DNA from: Candidatus Rokuibacteriota bacterium
Lineage (GTDB): Bacteria; Methylomirabilota; Methylomirabilia; Rokubacteriales; CSP1-6
NCBI GenBank assembly: GCA_003220685.1
Contig: QHTE01000049.1
Location: 79,566 to 143,565, forward strand
Length of the DNA stretch: 64,000 nucleotides
Direction: 5' to 3'
In this document: one piece after another, positions 1 to 8,242 of the stretch
Layout: the number at the start of each line of letters is the position of its first letter
Position numbering within the stretch: the first letter of the stretch is position 1
Position numbers and translations under genes: made by a program
The notes under the pieces: generated by a model
Told to the model about the DNA's origin: nothing
What the model saw: the letters and a program-made list of their open reading frames with translations, nothing else
The model's database searches: none

Positions 1-890
1 ATCAGGTAGTACTCGGTGAGGAAGCGCGAGAGCCCCTCGCGCAGGAGCAGGAAGAACGCCGCGCCCGCGAACGGCCCCACCAGGGTTCCCATGCCGCCCA
101 TTACGTTGAAGATCACGACTTCGCCCGAGACGACGAAGAACACGAAATCGGGCGCCGCGAACTTGTTCTGAAGCGCGTAAAGAGCGCCCGCCAGCCCGGC
201 GAAGAGCCCGGACAGCATCACCGCCACGATCTTGTAGCGCTCGACGGGATAGCCGATCGCGCGCGTGCGCGGCTCGTTTTCGCGGATGGACTGCAAGACC
301 ATGCCGAACGGCGACTGGGTGACCCGGCGGACCAGCAGGTAGGAGACGAGCACCACGATCAGAACGAACCAGTGGAAGGTCGTCGGCGTGAAGCGGTCGC
401 TCCAGAGGCCCAGGAGCGACAATCGCGGCTGGCTGAAGGTGAGCCCGTTCTCGCCGCCGGTCACCTCGGTCCAGGTGAAGATGATGACGTAGAAGATCTG
501 CGAGAAGACGAGCGTCGAAATCGCGAAGTAGATATCGCGCAGGCGGGTCGCGAAGTAGGCGACGAACACGGCCGCGCCGCCCGCGGCCACCAGGCCGTAG
601 ACCAGGCCGAGCCAGAGGCTCGGCGGCTTCACGGTGAGGAGAGCGGCGGCGGCGCCGTACATGCCGAGGCCGAAGAAGGCCGAGTGGCCGAACGACACCA
701 TGCCGGTGTAACCGATCAGGATGTCCGACGACATCGCCAGGAGCCCCCAGATCAGGATCTCGGTGCCGAAGCGCTGCCAGAACGGCGGAAGGACGAGCGG
801 CGCGACGATCAGGAGCCCGACGACGACGGCAAGCCCGATCCAGTAGCCGCCTGCGGGCGCTCTCGGGGGCGCCGCGGTAGTCGCGCTCAT
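1..890 (-). CDS. livM: Liv-type ABC transporter permease LivM, 3' end outside window
   Basis: Inner-membrane permease of a branched-chain-amino-acid-type (HAAT) ABC importer. About 296 residues are visible; the C-terminus runs off the window edge. The frame reads MSATTAAPPRAPAGGYW and then alternating hydrophobic helices. It contains the family stretch GYTGMVSFGHSAFFG near residue 60 and the cytoplasmic loop SIRENEPRTRAIGYPVE that contacts the ATPases. The ATG at 890 overlaps the livH stop as ATGA, which fixes the start and implies translational coupling. It is last in the order binding protein-livG-livF-livH-livM. The family carries branched-chain amino acids but also many other small amides and acids, so the substrate is open. 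Confidence 0.93.
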   Translation of the reverse strand, partial: MSATTAAPPRAPAGGYWIGLAVVVGLLIVAPLVLPPFWQRFGTEILIWGLLAMSSDILIGYTGMVSFGHSAFFGLGMYGAAAALLTVKPPSLWLGLVYGLVAAGGAAVFVAYFATRLRDIYFAISTLVFSQIFYVIIFTWTEVTGGENGLTFSQPRLSLLGLWSDRFTPTTFHWFVLIVVLVSYLLVRRVTQSPFGMVLQSIRENEPRTRAIGYPVERYKIVAVMLSGLFAGLAGALYALQNKFAAPDFVFFVVSGEVVIFNVMGGMGTLVGPFAGAAFFLLLREGLSRFLTEYYL

Positions 891-1747
891 TTCGGCGTCG
901 GCACGAAGAGGCCGGTCGGCCGAAAGAGCATCGTCAGCACGAGCACGACGAACGAAACGATCACCGCCTGGGCGGGGCTCACCACGATCGCCGCGTAGCT
1001 CTCGAGCAGGCTGACGAAGATCGACGCCAGGATCGAGCCGCCCAGATTGCCCATCCCGCCGACGACGACCACGATGAACGCCCGCAGGGTGAAGTCGAAC
1101 CCCATGGTCTGGGTGACGCCCGCGAACGGACCGAAGAGGACGCCGCTGGCCGCCGCCATGGCCGAGCCGATGGCGAAGACCGCGGTGTAGACCAGCGGCA
1201 CCGGGATCCCCATGGCCTGCGCCATCACGCGATCCTGAGTCGTGGCCCGGATCCAGATGCCGTACTTACCGTACTTCAGGAAGAGCCAGAGCCCGGCGAT
1301 GATCAGCCCGGCCAGGATGGCCGTGGCGATGCGGTACCAGGGATACTGCAGATGGAACAAGGTGAAGTTTCCGCGCACGGGCTCGCTGATCTGACGCACC
1401 GACGGGCCCCACTGCCAGAGCGCGTACTTCTGGATGACGAGCGAGACGCCGAACGTGGCCAGGATCGTGGTCAGCGGATCGCGCCCGATGAGGGGCCGTA
1501 AGGTGGTCGCCTGGAGCAGGGCGCCGAGGATCGCAATGACGAGCGCCGCGACGACCAGCGCCAGCCAGTAGTTGCCGGTCACGCCCACGATGCTGGCGCC
1601 GACGAACGCCCCGAGCATCAGCAGGTCGCCGTGGGCGAAGTTGACGATGTCCATGATCCCGAAGATCAGGGTGAGACCCGAGGCGACCATGGCGAGCACC
1701 ATCCCGTTGACCAGCCCGTGCAGCGTCTGGATCAAGATCTGGTCCAT
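887..1747 (-). CDS. livH: Liv-type ABC transporter permease LivH
   Basis: Second inner-membrane permease of the same importer, 286 residues, normal for LivH. The N-terminus MDQILIQTLHGLVNGMVLA and the motif FGIMDIVNFAHGDLLMLGA are typical of the family. The loop TTQDRVMAQAMGIPV, about residue 168, corresponds to the ATPase-coupling region. About eight hydrophobic helices can be read. It starts 2 bp downstream of the livF stop and ends inside the livM start. Together with LivM it forms the translocation channel. The substrate cannot be told from the permease sequence. Confidence 0.94.
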   Translation of the reverse strand: MDQILIQTLHGLVNGMVLAMVASGLTLIFGIMDIVNFAHGDLLMLGAFVGASIVGVTGNYWLALVVAALVIAILGALLQATTLRPLIGRDPLTTILATFGVSLVIQKYALWQWGPSVRQISEPVRGNFTLFHLQYPWYRIATAILAGLIIAGLWLFLKYGKYGIWIRATTQDRVMAQAMGIPVPLVYTAVFAIGSAMAAASGVLFGPFAGVTQTMGFDFTLRAFIVVVVGGMGNLGGSILASIFVSLLESYAAIVVSPAQAVIVSFVVLVLTMLFRPTGLFVPTPK

Positions 1748-1749
1748 GC

Positions 1750-2457
1750 TCAGACCCCCAGGTAATCGTGGATGACGCGCTGATCGGCGCGCAGCTCCGC
1801 CGCCGAGGCGTGGTGCTGCACCGCGCCCTTCTCCATGATGTAGACGCGCCCCGCGGCGTCGAGCGTCAGCGGGACGTTCTGCTCGACCAGGAGAATGGCC
1901 ACCCCGTCCCGGTGAAGCGCGTGCACGATCTCCTGGATCTGCGCGACCATCCGCGGCATGAGCCCCTCGGTCGGCTCGTCGAGCAGGATGATCTTGGGCT
2001 CGAGCACCATCGCGCGCGCGATCGCGAGCATCTGCTGCTCGCCGCCCGACAGGGTGCCGCCGGCCTGGTTGCGGCGCTCCTTGAGGATCGGGAAGTAGGC
2101 GTAGACCTTCTCGAGCAGCCCGTCGCGACGGGCTTGTGTCACGCCCGGACGGTCGAGGCCGGTCCTCAGATTTTCGAGCACGGTGAGCAGGCGGAAGATC
2201 CGCCGCTCCTCCGGCACCCAGGCGATGCCGAGCCCCGCCAGCCCGTGCGGGGGCACGCCCTGCAGGTCGCGTCCCTCGAACGTGATCCGGCCGCCGGTGC
2301 GCCGCGCCATCCCCATGATGGCCTTGAGCGTCGTCGTCTTGCCTACGCCGTTGCGGCCGAGGAGGCCGACGACCTCGCCGGCGCGCACCTCGATGGAGAC
2401 GCCGTGGAGCACGTGGGATTTGCCGTAGTGCGCGTCGACGTTCTCGAGGATCAGCAT
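1750..2457 (-). CDS. livF: Liv-type ABC transporter ATP-binding protein LivF
   Basis: Cytoplasmic ATPase subunit that powers the importer, 235 residues as usual for LivF. Walker A is GRNGVGKT at residues 34-41, the ABC signature LSGGEQQ is at 136-142, and Walker B IILLDE at 156-161 is followed by the switch region ILLVEQN. All catalytic motifs look intact. Its ATG at 2457 shares one base with the livG stop (TGATG), so the two ATPases are probably made in equal amounts. LivF and LivG form a heterodimer on the LivH/LivM channel. Confidence 0.95.
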   Translation of the reverse strand: MLILENVDAHYGKSHVLHGVSIEVRAGEVVGLLGRNGVGKTTTLKAIMGMARRTGGRITFEGRDLQGVPPHGLAGLGIAWVPEERRIFRLLTVLENLRTGLDRPGVTQARRDGLLEKVYAYFPILKERRNQAGGTLSGGEQQMLAIARAMVLEPKIILLDEPTEGLMPRMVAQIQEIVHALHRDGVAILLVEQNVPLTLDAAGRVYIMEKGAVQHHASAAELRADQRVIHDYLGV

Positions 2458-3212
2458 CAGGTCTTCAGGTAGACCTCTTGCACCCGCGCGTTGGCCTGGA
2501 TCTCAGCGGGCCGGCCCTCGGCCAGCACCTCGCCGTAGTTGAGCACCGTGATCGTGTGGGCCAGGCCCATCACGACCTCCATGTCGTGCTCGACGATGAG
2601 GATCGTCAGATCGCGCGCGATGCGGCGGACGAGATCCACGGTCGCGTGCGTCTCGGCCACGCTCATGCCGGCCGTCGGCTCGTCGAGGCACAGGAGCTTC
2701 GGCTCCGTGGCGAGCGCGATCCCGATCTCGAGATTCCGCTGCTCGCCGTGCGACAGGTTCGAGGCGAGCTCGTCCTCCTTGCCGGCCAGGCCCACGTCGG
2801 CCAGGACGGCGCGCGCGCGATCGATGACGTCCGTGTACGAGCGGTGATGGCGCAGCATGCTCCAGTTGTGGTGACGCGACTGGCTGGCGATCCGGACGTT
2901 CTCGAGGACGGTCGCGCCCGGCAGGATGTTGGTGATCTGGTAGGAGCGGGCGATCGCCTTGCGTGAGACGGCGTGGGGCGGCAGGCCGGCGATGTCCTCT
3001 CCGTTGAAGAATATCCGGCCGCTCGTGGGGCGGAGCACGCCCGTCAGACAGTTGAAGAAGGTGGACTTGCCGGCTCCGTTGGGGCCGATGATCCCGCGGA
3101 TCTCGCCCCGGGGCACCGAGAGGGACACGTTGTTGACGGCCGCCAGACCGCCGAACCTCACGGTCAGGGCTTCCGTCTTGAGGATCGGAGTCGAGTCGGT
3201 CAGCGCGGACAC
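2457..3212 (-). CDS. livG: Liv-type ABC transporter ATP-binding protein LivG
   Basis: Second ATPase subunit of the importer, 251 residues. Walker A is GPNGAGKST near residue 43, the signature is the LivG-type LSHGEQRNLEI, and Walker B is LLCLDEPTAGMS. The segment IARSYQITNILPGATVLENV is the LivG-specific Q-loop region. LivG differs from LivF in carrying the longer helical insert, and that insert is visible here between residues 100 and 150. It lies 60 bp downstream of the binding-protein gene, so a processing or partial termination site could sit in that gap, although I see no clear hairpin. Confidence 0.94.
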   Translation of the reverse strand: MSALTDSTPILKTEALTVRFGGLAAVNNVSLSVPRGEIRGIIGPNGAGKSTFFNCLTGVLRPTSGRIFFNGEDIAGLPPHAVSRKAIARSYQITNILPGATVLENVRIASQSRHHNWSMLRHHRSYTDVIDRARAVLADVGLAGKEDELASNLSHGEQRNLEIGIALATEPKLLCLDEPTAGMSVAETHATVDLVRRIARDLTILIVEHDMEVVMGLAHTITVLNYGEVLAEGRPAEIQANARVQEVYLKT

Positions 3213-3272
3213 GCTCTGGCGACCGCCACGGAGCGCCCCGACACCTCGGGGCGCTCCGGGCCGCCGGGGCCT

Positions 3273-4577
3273 CTAGGCGAACTTGCACGCCGGTGGAACC
3301 AGCGTCTTTTCCTTGCCGATCGTTTCCAGGAGCTTGTGCTTGTTGTTCTGGATCGTGAAGATGAACTCGCGCAGGAACGCCTGGTGGTCTTCCTTCCGGA
3401 TCGCCTTGTCGCCCTGCGGGAAGTCGTCGCTCTCCTTGACCTCCATGCCCTCCAGGGCCTCGATCAGGTTGTTCGTGTCCTCGCGGCCGCGGAATCGCGA
3501 CTTCTGCATGCCGAGCTTCAGGAAGTTCATCGCCTCGAAGTTCGATTGCACGTAGCGGTCCGGCAGCGGTCCGGACGGATCGATCTTCTTGAGCTCGACA
3601 ACGGCCTGGTCGAAGAACTTCTTGTGGTAGGGCGTGTTCAGCGGCGGGTCCATCACCGGGATGTACCGGTTGATCCCGACGAACCCCTCGATTTTCTGAC
3701 CCAGCGCCGGCAGGTGCGTCGACTCGGCGATGGCGCCGTCGCCCGCGTACTTGTACTTCTTGGTGAGGCCGAGGTCATAGATCGCGCTCGTGAAGCTGAC
3801 GGCGTTGGGACCGAAGAAGATGCCGAAGAGGCCGTCGAAGCTGCCGCTGATCTTCGACACGAACGGCGCCATGTCCGCCGTGCCGAGCGGCACCCCGGTG
3901 GTGCCAACCACGTCGCCGCCGTTCTTCTTGATCTGCTCGATGTACGCGTCGCGGGTTGACTGTCCCCAGGCATAGTCGAGGAAAGCGACGTGCCACTTCT
4001 TGCCGAGCTTCGACACCAGGTACGGCGAAAAGCCGACCGCCTGGGCCGGCGCGTAGTCGAAGGGCCGGAACACGTAGCGGCTGCACTTGGTCGTCGTGAT
4101 CGTGGTGTCCAGGCACACGCCGATCATCCAGACGGTCTTGTTCTCCTCGAACACGGGCATGCACGCCAGGCAGACGTTCGAGAGGTAGCCGCCCTCGGCG
4201 ACGTCCACCTTGTCCTCGAGCACGAGCTTCTCGGCCTTGCGCCGACCCACGTCCGGCTTCGACTCGTAGTCGGCGACGACCAGCTCGATCGGGCGGCCGT
4301 TGATGCCGCCCCCATGGTTGATGCGATCGACCGCCATCTGGGTGCCGACCAGCGCAGTCTTGCCGCCCGCCGCGCCCGTGCCCGAGAGCGGCTGGAGCAC
4401 GCCGATCTTGTAGGGCTTGGCCTGACCGAACACTTCCCGCCAGGGAGCCGGAACCAGCATCGTCGCGCCCAGGGCGCCGGCCGCGGTGGACGTGAGCGCG
4501 AGAAACTTCCGGCGAGTCGTCTTGCCGCTCCACCACATGTCCTTCGCCCAGGCTTCGTCGTGCCACCGTTCAGCCAT
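3273..4577 (-). CDS. Liv-type substrate-binding protein, Tat-exported
   Basis: Periplasmic ligand-binding subunit (type 1 periplasmic-binding fold) of the adjacent Liv importer, 434 residues. The N-terminus has a twin-arginine signal, TTRRKFLAL at residues 20-28, followed by a hydrophobic stretch and an FGQA-type cleavage region near 52. Export folded through Tat is therefore expected, unlike the Sec signals of the other three binding proteins in this window. Mature sequence begins KPYKIGVLQPLSGTGA, the usual first strand of the family. A strong ribosome site AAGGAGGA precedes the ATG by 7-8 bp. It is first in the transporter operon. The ligand is unknown. Confidence 0.92.
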   Translation of the reverse strand: MAERWHDEAWAKDMWWSGKTTRRKFLALTSTAAGALGATMLVPAPWREVFGQAKPYKIGVLQPLSGTGAAGGKTALVGTQMAVDRINHGGGINGRPIELVVADYESKPDVGRRKAEKLVLEDKVDVAEGGYLSNVCLACMPVFEENKTVWMIGVCLDTTITTTKCSRYVFRPFDYAPAQAVGFSPYLVSKLGKKWHVAFLDYAWGQSTRDAYIEQIKKNGGDVVGTTGVPLGTADMAPFVSKISGSFDGLFGIFFGPNAVSFTSAIYDLGLTKKYKYAGDGAIAESTHLPALGQKIEGFVGINRYIPVMDPPLNTPYHKKFFDQAVVELKKIDPSGPLPDRYVQSNFEAMNFLKLGMQKSRFRGREDTNNLIEALEGMEVKESDDFPQGDKAIRKEDHQAFLREFIFTIQNNKHKLLETIGKEKTLVPPACKFA

Positions 4578-4880
4578 CGAATGTTCCTCCTTGCGGCGCC
4601 GAGCCGTGCCAATGCCTGCGTGGCGGGCGCCGTAATGTCCGGTAAGAGAATTGCCCCTACTTACACTAACCCTCTAAGCCGCGCAAGGCTTCACCTTTAG
4701 CGGACGCCGGGCCGATGTGGGCTGGCGTTGCCGTCGGAGTCTGTGAGACCCGTTCCCTCCAAGGAGTATCGGACGCCGCGCGCCCAGATGGAGCCCAGCC
4801 GCCGCGGGTCCACGCGAGCGCGTGCCGCGTGGTCGAACGACCCCGGCGGCAACGCCAGCCCACATCGGCCCGCCGCCGCG
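4578..4880. other. Intergenic spacer with no gene, holding a large inverted repeat
   Basis: About 300 bp between two minus-strand genes. No reading frame here resembles a protein. The half next to the binding-protein gene contains its ribosome site and a weak promoter candidate on the minus strand: TTGCGC, 17-bp spacer, TAAGTA, around 4650-4690. The other half is occupied by the inverted repeat listed separately. Confidence 0.6.
4708..4872. repeat. 165-bp element bounded by 26-bp perfect inverted repeats
   Basis: The left arm 4708-4733 is the exact reverse complement of the right arm 4847-4872. Beyond one inner mismatch, three more base pairs match (4735-4737 with 4843-4845). The 113-bp interior encodes nothing recognisable. 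Perfect 26-bp termini on a short non-coding element are the architecture of a miniature inverted-repeat transposable element. The alternative is a very large transcriptional hairpin downstream of the SDR gene. I do not see a convincing target-site duplication. No related transposase lies in the window. Confidence 0.6.
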
Positions 4881-5660
4881 CTAGAGAGTGCCCGGGTACG
4901 CGCCGCCGTCGAGCACGAAGTTCTGCCCGGTGATGTAGCCGGCCTGGGCGCTGCACACGAACGCGCACACCTCGCCGAACTCGGCGGCGGTGCCGAAGCG
5001 CCCGGCCGGGTTCTGGGCCTGACGCTCGCGGGTGACGTCCTCGATCGATCGCCCCGTCGCCTTCGCGACGGTGGCGATCGTGGAGCGCAGCCGGTCGGTG
5101 TCGAAGGGGCCGGGCAGGAGGTTGTTGATCGTGACGTTGTGCGCGACGGTCTTCCGGCTGAGGCCGGCGATGAACCCGGTGAGCCCGGCGCGGGCGCCGT
5201 TGGAGAGACCGAGGATGTCGATCGGCGACTTCACCGAGACCGACGTGATGTTGACGATCCGGCCAAAGCGCCGGGCGATCATCCCGTCGACGGTGGCCTT
5301 GATCAGGAAGATCGGCGTGAGCATGTTGGCGTCGAGCGCGCGCAGCCACGCGTCGCGGTCCCACTCGCGAAAATCGCCGGGCGGAGGGCCGCCGGCGTTG
5401 TTCACGAGGATGTCGGGGTTGGGGCACGCCTGCAGCAGCGCCGTCCGCACGGCGTCGGTCGTGACGTCGCCCGCCACGGTCGTGACGCGCACGCCGGTCG
5501 CGTCGCGGATCTCCTTTGCGGCGGCCTCCAGCGCGTCCTTCGTGCGCGCGTTCATCGTGATGTTCACGCCCTCGCGCGCGAGCGACAGGGCGCAGCCCTT
5601 GCCGAGACCCTTGCTGGCGGCGCAGACGATCGCGTTCTTGCCCCTGATTCCGAGATCCAT
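4881..5660 (-). CDS. SDR-family protein with non-canonical catalytic residues
   Basis: Short-chain dehydrogenase/reductase fold, 259 residues. The nucleotide-binding loop reads AASKGLG (14-20) instead of TGxxxGxG. The NNAG motif is at 87-90 and the catalytic Ser at 140. Thirteen residues on, where Tyr is expected, there is Ser153, and the Lys position four further is Arg157 (SNGAR in place of YxxxK). The C-terminal ITGQNFVLDGG block is normal. This matches, from memory, the BKR_like_SDR_like subgroup (cd05344), whose members lack the standard tetrad. An oxidoreductase function should therefore not be assumed. It is the last gene of the catabolic-looking block, 15 bp after the DapA-like gene. 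Confidence 0.88.
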   Translation of the reverse strand: MDLGIRGKNAIVCAASKGLGKGCALSLAREGVNITMNARTKDALEAAAKEIRDATGVRVTTVAGDVTTDAVRTALLQACPNPDILVNNAGGPPPGDFREWDRDAWLRALDANMLTPIFLIKATVDGMIARRFGRIVNITSVSVKSPIDILGLSNGARAGLTGFIAGLSRKTVAHNVTINNLLPGPFDTDRLRSTIATVAKATGRSIEDVTRERQAQNPAGRFGTAAEFGEVCAFVCSAQAGYITGQNFVLDGGAYPGTL

Positions 5661-5675
5661 GGTGGTGTCGCTCCT

Positions 5676-6602
5676 TTACAGAAGACCGGCGGCCGCGAGC
5701 GCCCGGCGGATCGCCTCGCGGTCGGCGCCGCTGACCGGCGTCAGCGGAGGCCTGACGTGGGCGGCCGGGATTCGCCCGAGCAGCACGAGCGCTTCCTTCA
5801 TCCGGTTGTGCATGTCCACGAAGGGCGGCGCGTAGAAGACGGACACGAGCGGCGCCAGCCGGTCGTTGATCCGCCGGGCGCCGTCCAGATCGCCCTTGCC
5901 GCACGCCTCGAACAGCTCGGCCTGCAGGTCGGCGGTGACGCTGCCCATCCCGGAGATCGCGCCGTCGGCGCCGAGCAGGAACGTCGCCATCAGCGACATC
6001 GTGAAGGCCGACAGCATCGCCACCGAACGGCCCGTCGCGCGCAGCGCCCGCAGATTCGACTCGAAGGCCACGATCTCGTTCGACCAGTCCTTGACCGCGA
6101 CGACGTGCGGAATCTCGGCGAGCCGCGCGAGAGTCTCCGGCGAGTAGCCGATGCCGGACGCCGGCGGGTACTCGAACACGACGATCGGGAGGTCGGCGCG
6201 GGCGGCGATCTCGGAGAAGTGGCGCAGCACCATGTCCGGCTTGAGCTGGGCGCCCCACATGAAGAGCGTCGGCGGGAACACGAGCACGCCCGCCGCGCCC
6301 GCCGCGCGCGCGTCGCGCGCGAGATCGACCGCGTCCTGCGTGCCGTCCGAGTAGACGCCCGTGATGATCGGGCACGCGCCGCCGATCTCGTCGAGCGCAA
6401 TCGCCAGCGAGCGCCGGCGCTCCTCGCGATTCAGGGACGAGACCTCGGAGGCGTGGCCGTTGGCGACGATGCCGGTGACGCCGCGGGTGTCGGCGAGCCA
6501 GCGGAGGTGACGGCGGTACGCGGGCTCGTCGATCGCGAGATCCGACCTGAACGGAAGCACGTTGGCGGGCATCACGCCCGAGAAGCGAAGTGGTCCCTTC
6601 AT
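5676..6602 (-). CDS. DapA/N-acetylneuraminate-lyase family class I aldolase
   Basis: TIM-barrel Schiff-base lyase family, 308 residues. The Schiff-base lysine is Lys171 in VVAVKDWSN and the proton-relay Tyr is Tyr145 in VVFEYPPASG. The substrate carboxylate loop reads ANGHASE (48-53) instead of the GTTGE of true dihydrodipicolinate synthase. It is therefore more likely a catabolic lyase of this superfamily acting on an alpha-keto acid than a lysine-biosynthesis enzyme. The ATG at 6602 was chosen for its GGGGAGGG ribosome site; the frame stays open far upstream but that part is antisense to neighbouring genes. It sits between an isochorismatase-like hydrolase and the SDR gene. Confidence 0.88.
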   Translation of the reverse strand: MKGPLRFSGVMPANVLPFRSDLAIDEPAYRRHLRWLADTRGVTGIVANGHASEVSSLNREERRRSLAIALDEIGGACPIITGVYSDGTQDAVDLARDARAAGAAGVLVFPPTLFMWGAQLKPDMVLRHFSEIAARADLPIVVFEYPPASGIGYSPETLARLAEIPHVVAVKDWSNEIVAFESNLRALRATGRSVAMLSAFTMSLMATFLLGADGAISGMGSVTADLQAELFEACGKGDLDGARRINDRLAPLVSVFYAPPFVDMHNRMKEALVLLGRIPAAHVRPPLTPVSGADREAIRRALAAAGLL

Positions 6603-6622
6603 CGCGCCCTCCCCACTCGTGG

Positions 6623-7279
6623 TCACGACCAGCTCGCGATCTGGTCGGCGACTTCCTTGGCGGCCGCCACGCGGGCGTAGGCGCGCCCGATGATGTCGAG
6701 CGCCGCCCGCTGGATCTCGGGCCAGAGGGTGGCCACGCCGTCCTCGACCACCGTGACGCGGTATTCCCGGTGGAGCGCGGCCGTCACCGTCGCCAGCACG
6801 CAGATGTCCGTCATCGTACCGGTCACCACGAGCGATGTCACGTTCCGCGCCCGCAAGGCGCCGTCGAGGAACGTGCCGGCGAAGGCGTCGTAGCCGCGCT
6901 TGCGCACGACGAGCTCGCCGGGCCGGGACTCCAGATCCGGCACCGTCTCGGCGCTCGCGCTGCCTTCCAGACAGGCCGACGACGGCAGACCGAATCCGCG
7001 CGGCGCTCCCGGCGCCGCGGGCTGGTGCTCGGGATGCAAGCTCCCGATCAGGACCGGCGCGCTCGGGGAGTACACGAACTCGGTGAACACGACCGGCAGC
7101 CGCCTGGCGCGGAAGACCCCGAGCAGGCCCTGGATCACCGGCACGATCTCCCGGGCCGGCGGCACTTCCATCGCCTCGCCGGGGTCGAGAAACCCGCGCT
7201 GCATGTCGACCACCACCAGCGCCGTCCGCCCCGGCTCGGGCGCCAGCACTCGCTCGAACGTCTCGCGGCGGTCCGCCAT
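6623..7279 (-). CDS. Isochorismatase-family cysteine hydrolase
   Basis: Cytoplasmic hydrolase of the isochorismatase-like superfamily, 218 residues. The catalytic triad is complete: Asp25 in VVVDMQ, Lys127 in VVRKRGYDAF, and Cys160 in GTMTDICVLAT preceded by the usual cis-peptide region. Enzymes of this type with Cys are usually amidohydrolases (nicotinamidase, N-carbamoylsarcosine amidase, ureidoacrylate hydrolase) rather than isochorismatases. Its ATG lies directly against the stop of the following LLM gene. Neighbouring CoA-transferase and lyase genes suggest it removes an amide during breakdown of a nitrogenous compound; that step is inferred. Confidence 0.9.
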   Translation of the reverse strand: MADRRETFERVLAPEPGRTALVVVDMQRGFLDPGEAMEVPPAREIVPVIQGLLGVFRARRLPVVFTEFVYSPSAPVLIGSLHPEHQPAAPGAPRGFGLPSSACLEGSASAETVPDLESRPGELVVRKRGYDAFAGTFLDGALRARNVTSLVVTGTMTDICVLATVTAALHREYRVTVVEDGVATLWPEIQRAALDIIGRAYARVAAAKEVADQIASWS

Positions 7280-8239
7280 CTAGCGCGGCGTCTTCGCCGC
7301 GAGGGACAGCCGGGGCAGGACGTCGCGGGCGATGAGCTCGACCTGCTCGGGCTCGTAGCGGTAGGGGATGAGGACGAGCCGGTCCGCGCCCGACTCCACG
7401 TGCGGGCGCAGCTGCTCGACGCACTCGTCGGCGCTGCCGCGGATCGCGTGCTCGATCGTCGATTCGCTCCAGGCCGCGACGTCCCACTCGGTCTCGAGCC
7501 AGCGGCGCATCGGCGCCTCGGTCGCCTCGCGCGAGCGGCCGACGTAGATCGCGAGCTGGTTCGTTCCGCTGAGCGACTTCGGATCGCGGCCGGCCACGCG
7601 GGCGAAGCCGACGATCTTCTCCCACGACCGCCGATAGCTCTCGGGCGTGTAGAAGTACGTGAGCCACCCGTCGCCGCTCGTGGCCACGCGCTTGAGCACG
7701 GCGTCGACGTAGCCGCCGATGAGGATGGGGGGCCGCGGTCGCTGCGCCGGGCGCGGCCGCATCACGGCCTCGCGCAGGTTGTGCTCGTCGATATGGAGGG
7801 TGACGCGGTCCTCGGTCCAGAGCCGCGTGAGGATCTCGAGGTTGCGCTCGAAGAGGCGGCCGCGGCGCTTGAAGGGCACGCCGACCGCGTCGAACTCGCG
7901 GGCGTACCAGCCGGCCGCCACGCCCAGGATCAGGCGGCCCTTCGAGATCACGTCGAGCGTGCCGAGCGCCTTGGCGGCCACCGTGGGGTTCCGCAGCGGG
8001 AGCACGAGCACGCCGGTGCCGAGCTTGATCCGGCTGGTCCGCGCCGCGATCGCGGTCAAGGTGCAGACGGCGTCGAGGATCGGGAACGAGGGCTCGACGC
8101 CGAGGATCACGTGGTCCCACGCCCACAGGGACTCGAAGCCGAGCGCCTCGGCCCGCTGCGCGTAGGCGTAGAGCGCGTCGATGTCGGGGCTCTCGGCCGG
8201 CCCGACGAAGTTCTTGATCGCCAGCCCGAAGGCCGTCAT
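7280..8239 (-). CDS. LLM-class flavin-dependent oxidoreductase (probable F420 type)
   Basis: Luciferase-like TIM-barrel protein, 319 residues. It resembles the F420-dependent Rv2161c-type subfamily: ALGFESLWAWDHVIL near residue 31, KLGTGVLVLPLRNP near 92, and GRLILGVAAGWYAREF near 122. The cofactor could be F420 or reduced FMN; no F420 biosynthesis gene is present in the window to decide. It directly abuts the isochorismatase-family gene (no spacer) and is 3 bp from the CoA-transferase beta gene. A joint role in one oxidative pathway is therefore likely. Confidence 0.9.
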   Translation of the reverse strand: MTAFGLAIKNFVGPAESPDIDALYAYAQRAEALGFESLWAWDHVILGVEPSFPILDAVCTLTAIAARTSRIKLGTGVLVLPLRNPTVAAKALGTLDVISKGRLILGVAAGWYAREFDAVGVPFKRRGRLFERNLEILTRLWTEDRVTLHIDEHNLREAVMRPRPAQRPRPPILIGGYVDAVLKRVATSGDGWLTYFYTPESYRRSWEKIVGFARVAGRDPKSLSGTNQLAIYVGRSREATEAPMRRWLETEWDVAAWSESTIEHAIRGSADECVEQLRPHVESGADRLVLIPYRYEPEQVELIARDVLPRLSLAAKTPR

Positions 8240-8242
8240 CGG

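Noticed and set aside
4846-4872. Inverted repeat as a Rho-independent terminator
   Set aside because: The arms are 113 bp apart and no U-run follows either arm, so an intrinsic terminator is unlikely; an element-like repeat is the better description.
5676-6602. Lysine-biosynthetic dihydrodipicolinate synthase (dapA)
   Set aside because: The Schiff-base Lys and Tyr are present but the substrate loop differs from GTTGE and the gene lies in a catabolic cluster; family level only.
4728-6680. Very long plus-strand reading frames opposite the SDR, lyase and hydrolase genes
   Set aside because: They are arginine/glutamate-rich translations of the opposite strand of clear minus-strand genes, a usual effect of high GC. 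No domain or ribosome site supports them.
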